DNA from: Lineus longissimus
Taxonomy: Eukaryota > Nemertea > Pilidiophora > Heteronemertea > Lineidae
Direction of reading: 5' to 3'
Assembly (NCBI RefSeq): GCF_910592395.1
Contig: NC_088326.1
Span: forward strand, 253,001-317,000
DNA length: 64,000 nucleotides
Shown one piece after another: positions 25,501 to 36,150 of this stretch. The position numbers and the translations under genes are program-made. The notes beneath the pieces are model-generated. The model did not search any database, had not been told where the DNA came from, and saw only the letters and a list, made by a program, of their open reading frames with translations. Every line of letters starts with the position of its first letter. The stretch's first letter is position 1.

Positions 25501-26655
25501 TAAATGCAACATTACCCTGATCTCCACAGAAATGAATCTGAGGGTTAAAAGAGCAGCTGCAAAGCGATCATTTGAACAGATCATAGGAGAACTAAGTAGC
25601 CACTCAGCCATGACTCCAACGCAGGATCTCTCAATCGTAAGGCCACTTCTCTTCCTCTGCCCCCCCCCTCCCATACACTTTATTGGAACCAAGGGCTTCA
25701 GAATGTACCATCACCCTCTCACACTAATGGTGACAATCTTAAAGATAACCTACCTTGCATAACATGGAGAAATACTGAGAAAATTCGAGATAGGAATAGA
25801 ACTTCGACACTATTAGCGAGTGCAAGAATTCCATAGGTCATTGTTGCCGAGCTGAACGCCAACATCAGGGCATACTTGCTGCCATAAATGTCCCCAAATC
25901 TGCCAAAAACTGGCCCACCAAGTAGCTGGACGGTAGCAAATGTTGTCTGAAGATATCCGTACATCACAGTATTCACACCCAACTTTTTGGTCAGAAACTG
26001 AAAAGAAAAGTTTCAGTTAGAGGACGAAAAATGCAGCCTTTACAAGAGCAATAAACCTTTTTCTTATGAAAGATTCCTTCATCAGTTTCTTTTTTGTTCT
26101 TACTGTTAAGTGCCAAAAACAAGTCAATTTCTTATTTGAAGCGATGCAAAATGCATGCCAGGAAAAAAGATTTGTAAATTGAATCACCAGCTTGACTTTG
26201 TGTAACAACGTACTTCATCATGCATTTGGATGTTTGCTGGCTACCTGCTGCAACAATACCTAACAGATTTTATTCTCTGAAATTTTTTTTTTACAATAGT
26301 AAAGTGCATTTATATTCAAAGGGCGAAGGAACCCAAAGAATGGTGCAGGCTGCCTTCGATATATGTTTCAACTTACTGGCATGATACCATTCTGTATCCA
26401 GAAGAATAACGCATAAAGGAACACATTGAAATGCGTGATCATTAGAATGGATCGGTCGGACAACTGTCGTTGTTGTTTATCTCCATCGCCATCACCACTA
26501 CTAATGGGATTAATCTTTGGTTTTGGCATCATGCCATTTACTCTCAATTCATTTGCATAGTTTTCACCCTCGATACTACTGGCGACTCTGGCTTCATCTG
26601 ATGTTGCCATGCTGCTGGAGTCACCACTCCATCTATGACCAGAACGTAGCTTCAT
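22545..26655 (-). CDS. SLC22A18: SLC22A18-like major facilitator superfamily transporter
   Basis: Nine coding exons with consistent phases: 26377-26655, 25754-25997, 25155-25287, 24740-24849, 24355-24456, 24054-24166, 23578-23679, 23178-23298 and 22545-22708. The product is 455 residues. About 65 polar cytosolic residues precede a 12-helix MFS fold. Recognition rests on YGYLQTTF..VQLLGGPVFGRFGD (the MFS signature loop between helices 2 and 3, nearly identical to vertebrate SLC22A18), VTDLSDS..RADSIAKLGVSYGLGF, GYIMSYVG, SDADTGTMLG and SPTVGGIL. Vertebrate SLC22A18 is a proposed organic-cation/proton antiporter; the substrate here is unknown. ATG 26655 is the first in frame; a second Met at residue 16 is possible. 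No damage was seen. Confidence 0.92.
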
Positions 26656-29045
26656 TCTCTCTTCTTGTCATCAAGGCTGATCCAGACATAAATTTGATAA
26701 TCTGAAAACAGAATGACATAGATTAAGATTTAGCCTTGCAAGGGTGGTTGGTTTTTTGTGGCCCCCCCCCCCCCCCAATATCGCACAACGTTAGCCTATA
26801 TGTCAGCACGGTCACACACTCGAGTACAGTGTTCACTGTAGTGTACAGGTACGTGTACATGTGTAGGCCTACTGTGGATGTAGACTAGACTACAGTGTAG
26901 GCCTAGTGTGTGACAGTGTACTGTACATGGTAGGCCTAGTGTCATGATCATCACTTTTTTAAGTAGGTTTTCAGCAATTTCTTCTCCAAACATGCCAATC
27001 ATCTTGATTGATTTTGAAAATATACCTACAACTTCCCAACTTTTACCAGTTCAAATGTATATAAGTCAAAAGATGAGTCAGAAATGGTCGATTTATCACC
27101 GATTTTGTAACAAATATCGAAATCTACAAACTGTCCGCCATTGTTGATGTTGCGACGATGATGATGAAAAGATATAAACGAAATACAAATGTAAATCATG
27201 TATTTTGTCTTATTCTATCAGAAAATTGTACAAAGCACTTATTTTTTCTATGTCTATACATATATTGAGATGTATTTCTTATAGTGTTACTTTAATAAGG
27301 AAATTAAAAAATGTGTGGACCTTTCCACGACTTTGCAACAGCAAATCATGTGACTTCTCAAAAATTTCATGAAATAATAACTTTTCACTTTTTCCTGATA
27401 TTTGGAGTTCCTGAACTTACTTTACCTAATGTAAGCAGCAAGAACCGGTAAAAAAGAGTAGACGAATTCAAAATGGTAAGGTAAAGCTTTTTCAGCATAC
27501 TTTTGCAGTTGCAATGATGATGATGATGATGAAAATGAAAATGAATCGATGAGAAATCACACTAACGACACTTATCCTATTTTTTGGGGTCTGTCAGACC
27601 AGCCCAAAAACAGATGATGTCAGGCACATTGTCCAACTCCTGGATCTTACGTCATGATGATGCCGATGTGGTCATGTAAGAATACTGGAATAGGGAAATG
27701 ACGTCACTGACTTGGATGGGCCTAACGTTGCACGATATTGAATATGTGAATTGAATTGAATTGGCGGTGATGATGGTGGTGACGGCGGTGCTGGTTTGAA
27801 GAATCGTATTTTGTTGCCTTACAGTTAAAGGGCGGCGCAAAGATGCTATTGGTGACATCGTCAACCTCTGACAACGGTCAACAAACATTGGACTCTCTGT
27901 AACAATATATCATGACTTGATAGCTCAGTGCAGCATTGTTTTTGTGCTACAGTTCAGTTTATGCTTGTTCAAGGGGCCTGACCATACCGGGCCTGAAATT
28001 CATGACATGATGAAAAGGGACTCATGCTCCATTGTCATGCTTATCGCCATGAGTTTTGCTTCACATCACATGCCTCACATGTCGGCTGCTAGATGACCTA
28101 GATTTAGAATCAAGCAACACATTCAGATCATCATCTTATTCAATGTGTTAGGCATCACTTTGAGGAAGATGCCTCGGAATCATGGTGCACATATTCTGTG
28201 TCAGACAGAAAGTAAGGTTCGTCACAACATGCCAGATGTAAGTATGAAATAGACGTTTTGATTATGAAAAGGTCTTTTCTATCTGTGAGCTTTATTTATG
28301 TGGCCTGCTCGAAATTGCTGTGCATGAACGATGATCACTCTCACTTGCAAACTTCTGCAAGAAAGTGATTGGTCTCTCCAGTGACATCAGTGGTAGAGCG
28401 TTAGGCTCATAATCAGGAAGTCGTTGGTTTGACTCTGAAGAATCACGCTGTTTCATCATTGTGTCCTTGAGTAAGACACTTAGTTGCCACAAGGATTGAG
28501 GGACTTTACAAAAACTTCGCAGCATGATCTATTTCATTGCTTGATGTCAAGTTACCAATGGCATGAATGGGGCAACCTGTAAGTATGACTGGTAGCTCCT
28601 TGGGAAACCTCTTTACTCAAAAGAACTTTTGAGATTGAAGGGGTCAGAATTTGTGTCTGACATGTCTGGTGAACTGTTGAGTAAGAGTCGGTCAAAGACA
28701 CATGTAATGAACGAGTCCATTTAATCTCTCTCTCTCAGTTTAAAATAAGTGTCATTTTGAATTTTTTATAAATGATTGATTTGACTTTTTGCTGGATAAT
28801 TAGGACAATAACAACTTTAATGGGCTCCATTTTTGCCAATTTTCACTCCAGTTCAATATTGCAGTGATTTAAAAAACAATCATGATTGATAGCCTCTCAA
28901 ATGTAACAGCTCAACCCAGACATTGACTATCAAACGTGTTTCAAACAACTTCAGAGAAATAAGAGGCAAAAATCCAACCTGCTGCCTCAACATCGGAGGA
29001 ATCGAACCTATTACGTCAGCTTCATTGCAGAATTGAAAAGCAACA
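26656..29045. other. Intergenic, no gene recognised
   Basis: Between the divergent SLC22A18-like and Rab32-like genes. It contains a C-run at 26761-26776, a stretch at 26850-26945 with three TAGGCCTA palindromes, ATG trinucleotide runs near 27519-27530, and a tRNA-derived SINE at 28382-28620. The promoter of the SLC22A18-like gene should lie near its right end, but no core element was identified. Confidence 0.4.
28382..28520 (+). mobile_element. tRNA-derived SINE (tRNA-Met-like head)
   Basis: The 5' head looks like a tRNA: A box CAGTGGTAGAGCG, an anticodon loop reading CTCATAA (CAT anticodon) inside a near-stem, and B box GGTTTGACTC. The body downstream has GTCCTTGAGTAAGACACTTAG, shared by many animal SINEs in the form CCTTGAGCAAGACACTT. 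No tail or target duplication was defined, so the 3' end is approximate. Confidence 0.7.
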
Positions 29046-29339
29046 ATGGATTTGCCGTGTGATGTATCTTCATTTAACTTGCTATGTTCCTTATATGCTC
29101 CTGAAATGCCGCTATTTTTGTACGAGATGCCTTGGATTAACAGTGCTTACATTCTGTTGACTTCACATGACGTATCCCGCAGTATTTCTCAAAGTGAATT
29201 GGCGGATATTGACTTGATAGGACAGGGCCAATTTTCTCTTAATGGTGATTGGATGATTTCTAATGAAGGCTTGTGCAAAAAAAGGACCACAGAGGATGTT
29301 GGCTTCAGAGAACCCTTTCATCGAAAAAAGCAATTTGAG
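29046..29339 (+). CDS. Possible additional first exon upstream of the Rab32-like gene
   Basis: ATG in good context (CAACAATGG) followed by 98 open codons ending in phase 0 at TTTGAG before GTAACC. The phase would join to the Rab core exon, as for exons A-C below, but the peptide shows no similarity to them. It could equally be unrelated or chance. Confidence 0.25.
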
Positions 29340-29436
29340 GTAACCATGGTAACTAGTAGCACCACTGCTGATTGCCCAGTATCATTATAAAGTCAATGAT
29401 GAAGTGGCCAGTCAGGTTCTCCATTCTTCATCGACG

Positions 29437-29788
29437 CTGAAATGCTAGGTGTCTTCTGGTGCACCTGATATCTACCCAAGACCAACCTGAAATGCTAGGT
29501 GTCTTCTGGTGCACCTGATATCTACCCAAGACCAACCTGAAATGATAGGTGTCTTCTGGTGCACCTGATACCTACCCAAGACCAACCTGAAATGATAGGT
29601 GTCTTCTGGTGCACCTGATACCTACCCAAGACCAACCTGAAATGCTAGGTGTCTTCTGGTGCACCTGATATCTACCCAAGACCAACCTGAAATGATAGGT
29701 GTCTTCTGGTGCACCTGATATCTACCCAAGACCAACCTGAAATGATAGGTGTCTTCTGGTGCACCTGATATCTCCCCAAGACCAACCT
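29437..29788. repeat. 50-bp minisatellite, seven units
   Basis: Units begin exactly every 50 bp from 29437 (CTGAAATGCTAGGTGTCTTC...). Variation is mainly GCTAGG/GATAGG and GATATCT/GATACCT. Each unit contains the palindrome GGTGCACC. It lies 450 bp upstream of the candidate Rab32 first exon A. Confidence 0.95.
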
Positions 29789-30239
29789 GGTTCATCTTAA
29801 CCTTACCTTGGATGACCAACGACGATTCCTTGTCAGACTATAGTTGAACTTAATTGAAGTGTAATTGCTTTGGCAAAATATTCTTTCAGAGTCGGTTCTT
29901 TCTGCCTGACAGAAACTCTCCCTGACCAGGGAGGATGAGAGTTAATAGAACTTGTACTTGTACACTGTGAAGTAATAAGGTATAAAAGGTTGAAGCAGAC
30001 TTTAGCAGAATATTTCCAAAAGTGCATGATTTGGAAAGTACACCTCATCTGTACTTTTGAGTTTTTTTCCTATGATGTAATATTGTAATTACTTGTATAT
30101 AAGGCCTGAACTATGTATTGAAACTTTATGCTCGAGGTCTTTTGTATTGGTGCGATTAGAGTTTGTTGAACTATTATGGACAGGAATTTAAGACCCAGAA
30201 CAGGCTCACTGACAGACACTTGAAAAACCCTCGTTTAGA

Positions 30240-30449
30240 ATGGGTACAGCGTCTGCCGTCTATACTGGATATTTCAAACGGGAAACTGCACCCCTTCAAT
30301 TGAGAGGTTATGATACGGAAGTTGAAAAGCATTTCAAAAATACGCGGAATTTGAAAGCGGCAAGAAGCATGAGTGGTGGCGTGGGATGTGACTCTGAGGG
30401 GGACATGATATTGTTGGATGCAGCAAGTGTTGACAGGAAGTTGGGAAAG
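30240..30449 (+). CDS. Candidate alternative first exon A, Rab32-like gene
   Basis: ATG in good context (AGAATGG), then 70 codons ending in phase 0 before GTAGGG. The peptide begins MGTASAVYTGYF and ends MILLDAASVDRKLGK. The segment GYDTEVEKHFKNTRNL resembles exon C (GYCSDVHKHSKDVDNL), and the end LDAA..GK resembles exon B (LDAATIVGK). In-frame joining to the core exon at 33384 would give a 283-residue protein. The role is inferred from position, phase and mutual similarity. Confidence 0.55.
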
Positions 30450-30861
30450 GTAGGGAATCTAATGACCTTGTTGAACATGTTAAACTTGTTGAATTCAAGG
30501 CAAATTCTCATGGGCACTTTGATGTTGAGGTTACAATGCAAAGCACATTGGCTTTGATAAACACCCTCCCTCACAGTATTTGGCAAACAACCAATAGTTT
30601 TTTTTAAATTTTTTCAAAAAGTATGCCATATTTCATTTTTGATTTCTGCCAGCTCAGATTGGCTTCTAAGTTGTTATTGTAATGGTTATTATAGTGTTAC
30701 AAAATGCAGGAAGTGGGCCAGTAATTACAATCTATTCTTGCATCTCTAAATCTGTTTTAAAAACAATTCATATCACGTGATACAGGCTTATAAAAATAGT
30801 ATACCCCCATGACCACTATTGTGAAATAAACAATGCGGTGAAACCAATAGATAGATTTAAC

Positions 30862-31005
30862 ATGGATGTGGAGAAGGCCTTGAAGGATTCTACTCAACAC
30901 TCTGTTACAATTTCACGGACGAATCATTCGATGACAATAAGGTGTATCAGTGCTGATGTGTCCGATAAAATCAAAATGTTGGATGCAGCCACCATTGTGG
31001 GAAAG
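30862..31005 (+). CDS. Candidate alternative first exon B, Rab32-like gene
   Basis: ATG (ACATGG) followed by 48 codons ending in phase 0 at GTGGGAAAG before GTAAGG. It shares MDVEKALKD with the VEK..K motif of exon A, and the end KMLDAATIVGK with exon A's LDAA..GK. The frame is open for 24 bases before this ATG back to a GTG, so it could also be part of a longer internal exon. Confidence 0.5.
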
Positions 31006-31129
31006 GTAAGGCAACTAACGCCCTTTACTCTTGGGATAATTCACTAAAATGATGTTTGTATGCAAAACCCATATTCTGTTTAGTTAAAAAACGCATTCGC
31101 AACGAATCAAAGATTGTTCCACAAAGAAG

Positions 31130-31213
31130 AAACGGGGGTTAGCCTTCTATGAGTCGAACCCAGGACCTTCTGATTCTGAGCCTGGCATTCTAACCACTAT
31201 GCCACTGACCCCC
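31130..31213 (-). mobile_element. tRNA-derived SINE head
   Basis: On the minus strand, GTGGCATAGTGGTTAGAATGCC (A-box arm, about 31184-31210) and GGGTTCGACTC (B box, 31151-31161) have tRNA-like spacing, with CTCAGAA in the anticodon position. A C-run abuts it at 31211-31229. It lies between candidate exons B and C. Confidence 0.65.
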
Positions 31214-31902
31214 CCCCCCCCCCCCCCCCAGATAATGAATGGGCATGACTGGGATAATAATAAGACTGAATTGAATGCGGTCGCTCTTTTTTGTTGTATG
31301 TTGTTACGGCATTAAATATAAACACTCTTGGTGCTCATATCTGTGGATGTAATTCATGTACTTTAGATGGTTCAACTTGAGACTTGTCCGAACAACCATT
31401 CAGGCGTCCTCGATCATTTTTACTTGTATAAGGGTGTCGGCCTCTTGCGTCTGTTGGATTAGTCTCATGACTGTTCTTACCGTGTGGTCATCAGTGTTTT
31501 CTGTTTAGATTTGGGAAACGGGGTGAAACTTAATCCTATCCTGTGGAACGTATTTTGTGACGATCCCTAACTTTGAAATGTTGCTGAAGGTTTGTCTGGC
31601 TTGAAATATCACCATCGAGAAAACTACTTGACATCATCTAGCATATTTGTAAATTATAGTTAGATGTGGTAGAACCCAGGTTAAACATTTGGACCTGGGT
31701 TTTTAAATAGCTGAAAGTAGGATTTCGTCAAGCCCTGTTCAAATGTCTCAGCATAATACACGACTGAGTTTGACAAGAAGTAACATTTTCATTTGGACAA
31801 AAAGTGTTTGCTGGGATTTATTTTGAATTTTAAAGATTCTGGTTTTATTTGGATCAAACAGCACTGAGAGGATTTCTGCTGGTTTCTTGGGATGATAAAA
31901 CC

Positions 31903-32013
31903 ATGCCGCTAACTGGATATTGTTCAGACGTACATAAACATTCAAAAGACGTTGATAATCTCAGGATTAACAGATTGAAACTGAGTGTCCATGCCAGCAC
32001 AACTGCGGGGGAG
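31903..32013 (+). CDS. Candidate alternative first exon C, Rab32-like gene
   Basis: ATG (ACCATGC) with 37 codons ending in phase 0 at GCGGGGGAG before GTAAGG. MPLTGYCSDVHKHSKD resembles exon A over the same region (APLQLRGYDTEVEKHFK). The frame remains open upstream of the ATG for about 50 bases. It is the shortest and most diverged of the three. Confidence 0.45.
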
Positions 32014-32277
32014 GTAAGGGCCACTTTTGACGTTTTAGAACTGAAATGAAACTATATTTTGATCTCGGTTTTTGCTTTATAAATTGAAGCGTGGCCTAGA
32101 TCTAGGTTCATGACATGAGGTCTCTCACAATGTCAATGGTCACTCATTAACCCTTACATATACATACATGCCTTAGCATGCAGGCCTTTTTACAATATAT
32201 ACATGTCAATATCACATGCTTCGACACAATTTCAATGAACTTATTGATCATATGACGTACTTGTAAACTATAATCAC

Positions 32278-32514
32278 CTGAACAAACCGTTGTGTGTCAT
32301 CTTCTGACTTCGTAGGATAGTGCATGCTCGGATAGGAAAGGGATTTGCTGAGATCATAACTAGCAACCATATATGGCGGTGAGTGTCCTGGCCTTTCACA
32401 CCTAGTGCTTACATCCGTCTCATCTATGCTGAGTATGACATCCTGACCATTTATGCCAAGTTTCACATCCTGACTTTTCATGACTGTAGGCCCACGACAG
32501 CAGCAAGGGCTCAT
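32278..32514 (-). CDS. Candidate antisense exon in the Rab32-like 5' region
   Basis: ATG at 32514 then 79 open codons ending at TTTGTTCAG before GTGATT. The predicted peptide starts MSPCCCRGP, is mostly polar and has no recognised domain. No second exon was found on this strand, so it is a weak candidate that may be chance. Confidence 0.25.
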
Positions 32515-33284
32515 TTTCTATGACATTTTTTGTAGTAATTGTTCCGCAAAGCGCTTTGAGAATATTGTACATTATATCATTGAGAGTCCTGTGGTATTAT
32601 ATATGCATTCTGCCACCTAATTTGCTTCACTTTTCAAATGTCATTTGGCCAGTTGAAATAAAAATTCTGCTCAGAGGCCTGTTTATTCAATGGCGACATG
32701 AACAATAGAGCAATAATTATAAAATATTATTTATGTACTTTTTTTCAATTTTGAAAATTTCATCATTTGCGACAATGAAGATGGCACCATTCGTATTAGA
32801 TCTGATATTTGGCTTTTGCATCTAATTATTCATTCACCTGCGTGAATGTTATTTTGGGGATGAAAGTTGATCTTGGTGCAGTGTTCCAGTTTGTTTTTTC
32901 TCTGGATCAGTTATTTCTGGATTCGAGCCCATCCAATCATGTTCATCTGGACTCATCCTCGCCCTCCAGCAAGGTCATGCAGCTGAGCAACAGGCCTGTG
33001 GGCCTCTTGTTCTATTGTCATTCCTCCTGTTGTCTTCAGTTGCACAGTATAGTATCTCCTTAATTGGACAGAACCAGGATTAGGGCCATCTGACGTGCGC
33101 TATCGGATCCTTTAGATGTTGCCTAGTGTTGGCCAAAGATTCACTGACACGAATCACAGACACAGTAAGGTGGTGTTTCCAGCCTCAAGGGGGGGGGGGG
33201 GGGCAGGAATTCTCTTGCTTGGATAAAGACTGGTGTGATATTGTTTTTATTACGCCACAATTCTCCATCTTTTTCTACTTTCAG

Positions 33285-33383
33285 ATGACCGAGGTGCATC
33301 TCGACCAACTTTTCCTGGGCATGTGTGAAGTCTTTGTTTTAGATAATTGTGATAACACAACTTCTCCATCTTTTTACTTGCAG
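33285..33383 (+). other. In-frame ATG and duplicated acceptor just before the Rab core exon
   Basis: Immediately after a TTTCAG at 33279-33284 is an ATG whose frame runs open through 33383 into the core exon, adding 33 residues (MTEVHLDQLF...). The acceptor tracts before 33285 and before 33384 share TTCTCCATCTTTTT. Use of the upstream acceptor or an intronic promoter would give a short alternative N-terminus. Confidence 0.35.
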
Positions 33384-35914
33384 ACCTCAGAGAAGCGTGA
33401 GCATCTCTACAAAATTCTCGTCATCGGCGAACTTGGGACGGGAAAGACAAGTATCATTAAGCGTTATGTGCATCAGTTCTTCTCACAGCATTATCGAGCA
33501 ACGGTATCCTTTTCTAACGAAAAAAATTGGCGCAAAATGGGATTACACAGGTGTGAGTCATGGATTTGGAGAAAACTTTACACATGTATTTTGTTGATCA
33601 ATGATAAGTTTGACTTAGATTCTCATCGTTGACATAACCAGAGGTCCAGAATTAAGCTCATTGGCTGAGTTGAATGGCGTCTATGTTATGAAACCGGTTC
33701 AGTGGACAATTGGCCTATTGATGTAATGTATATTAAGGAAATACTTCATAAAGACTGACCCACTTACATCTGCCAAGTCAGGGAATTGGGTCAATTTAAA
33801 TCTTTGGATGGACTAACCTAGACAACAATGATCAATTGGACCCGGTTATTCAGCAAAGAAGAATTTTACAAAATGTTGAAGTTGTTGACTTGTGAGCTTC
33901 GTTTATACTTGAAATGTTTTGATGACAGAAGTGGGAACTCTGCCCTTCTGTGGACATTGGAAGCTCACACTGTTGGTGACTTCCAGCAGTTTGATGGAAT
34001 GGCATTCTCTTCTTTTTTTTCCGTGCAACATGATGACTCAGCCATTAAAAGTGCGAGAATAAGATTAGAATGTGAGAATTCTTGTTTCCCTTAACATTTT
34101 TTGCAGATAGGTGTAGACTTTGCATTGAAGGTTGTCAATTGGGATGCAGACACTGTCATCAGACTCCAGTTATGGGATATAGCAGGTACTAACACAGGCA
34201 GAAATGTCCTGGTAGAATCTATGACAGAATGTCATTGTAGAATCTTTGATGATTATCACAAAGCATGTTTTATCATAGATGGGTCCTTTTGGTTTATGAT
34301 GGCGTCAACAAATCAACGATGAATCTATGAGACTTAAAACTGAGATGCTCCTATGTGGATTCACTGAGGTCAAACCAAACATCCACGCAGGGGGTCCATC
34401 TGCTTATACATCATCGAACCTCATGCCAATTTATTGGAGTTTTCCTCGTCAGTAGAAAAGTCTTGTAAGACCTAAGAAACCATCTTTGATTTTAGGACAA
34501 ATTTGTATTGAACAAGATATAATCAATTCAGCATTATTTCCCCTCCCAGGTCAAGAGCGGTTCGGCAATATGACGAGAGTGTATTACAAGGAAGCGGTTG
34601 GTGCTTTTATAGTCTTTGACGTAACGCGAGCCTCAACGTTCGAGGCGGTCCAAAAATGGAAGAATGATTTAGACAACAAAGTTCAACTCTCGGATGGAAG
34701 TCCTGTGCCATGTGTTTTATTAGCAAATAAGGTGAGTGCTGTTGGACAAGTCGCTTTAAGATGTGAAGAGTGTCTATGCCAGGGCAAGCAAGCTTGATGT
34801 GGATTCCATGTAGCAAGTAATCAGTAGCTTGAGAGATTAGACCACGGTCCACTCAACCCATGTGTCAGTCAAATACACCGACTTGAATGAACCCATTGAA
34901 AGAGAATAATAGTTCCGTGTAATCCCTAAACCCCAATCACCACCTTGCACTCAGACAATGAGGAACTTTATTGCCATAGAGCAGTAGCTGTTACCTTCAC
35001 AATACACAATGATTCTCCAGGCCATGTGTTGATTTCATCCACAAAAGGTTCTGTATTCTATTCAATCAGTATATGTTAATACTGTCACCTTTTTGTGACA
35101 AAGTCCCTCATTGTTATGATATGGCATGGCAGTTCACATGGATATGAAGGGTACAGTGGGTGCAGGGTCGGCTTTGGTGAGCAGAAACTGAAGGAGGTTA
35201 GGAGATGCCAGTAGAACCTCCATCTTGTCTTGGTTGCCTTTCAGTGTGATCAAGCTAAGGAAGGCCTAGTCAACAACTCTGCTCAAATGGATGATTACTG
35301 CAAAGAGAAGGGCTTCGTCTCGTGGTTTGAGACGTCAGCAAAGGAAAACATCAATATCGACGAAGCGGCGCGCTGCTTGGTCACGCAGGTAAGTCTGTTT
35401 AGAAAGCTTCGGCTGGAAATTAAAAAAGACCCTGCTCAGCAGAACTTCTTGTGTGTATCTGTTGTGAGGCTGTCCAGCTACTTGCTGTAGTTTGGTGCTT
35501 TCAAAAACATTATCACTGCCACATTAGCACTTTATTACCCACTGGTTGAGTTTTTGTTTGACTGATTTTTGAGGTGAAAATGAAAGATATTTTCATGTGG
35601 TATGACTTGTGATGGACTCTGCCTCTAGCCAAAGACAGAGTGACTAGGCTGATAAACCCTATTGGTGCCTGGCCGTAGTGGTGGGTAAAAGAAACACTCA
35701 TCCCGCCTTGGAGGTGGGATACTCCCGGAAGAATAATACCTCCAAGTGCAGAACAAATGAAAGAAGAAAGATTTCTGACTGATTTGCTTCCTTTCAGATT
35801 TTATCCAATGATAAGATGCAATCCGGCAGTGAAGACGAAAGAGACGGCAACATTATTAGCCTCGGCAACGGAGCAGTACCGAAAGAAAAAGAAAAAGGAT
35901 CAGGGTGTTGCTGA
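33384..35914 (+). CDS. RAB32: Rab32/Rab38-family small GTPase, core exons
   Basis: Five core exons: 33384-33503, 34107-34185, 34550-34731, 35245-35388 and 35798-35914, encoding 213 residues beginning TSEKREHLYK. P-loop GELGTGKTS, the Rab32/38-type switch I ATIGVDFALKV (first exon/second exon junction), switch II WDIAGQERFGNMTRVYYKEA, NKCDQ, ETSAK and a C-terminal GSGCC double-cysteine prenylation site are all present. Rab32/38 act in biogenesis of lysosome-related organelles and mitochondrial/ER contacts; that is family knowledge. No ATG lies in the first core exon, so translation starts in an upstream exon; three related candidates (30240, 30862, 31903) all end in phase 0. A polyadenylation signal AATAAA is at 37052-37057. 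Confidence 0.95.
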
Positions 35915-36150
35915 TTGGGCAGAAATTCAAGGACTAAGACGTGATTGGTTAAAAATCTGTGAGCCATTGCTGATTGGCTGGAGAATCAATACAATGAAAG
36001 CTGATTGGACCAAATTTTTTTGGAATGACAATACTGGCAGCTGATTGTTTCAAAAATGAATGCCGATTCCTGATTGGTTGATATTTTCTCGAGTGATTTC
36101 TGATTGGCCTAAAGCCTGATAAATGAGAATGTGGGGATAATTGTGATTGG
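35912..36150. repeat. Cluster of TGATTGG (inverse CCAATCA) at about 30-bp spacing
   Basis: TGATTGG occurs at 35912, 35942, 35971, 36002, 36071, 36101 and 36144, with a TGATTGT at 36042. Most spacings are 29-31 bp, others about 40. Flanking bases are poorly conserved. The first copy overlaps the Rab32-like stop codon. It is either a decayed 30-bp minisatellite or a CCAAT-box (NF-Y type) array read on the minus strand. Confidence 0.8.
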
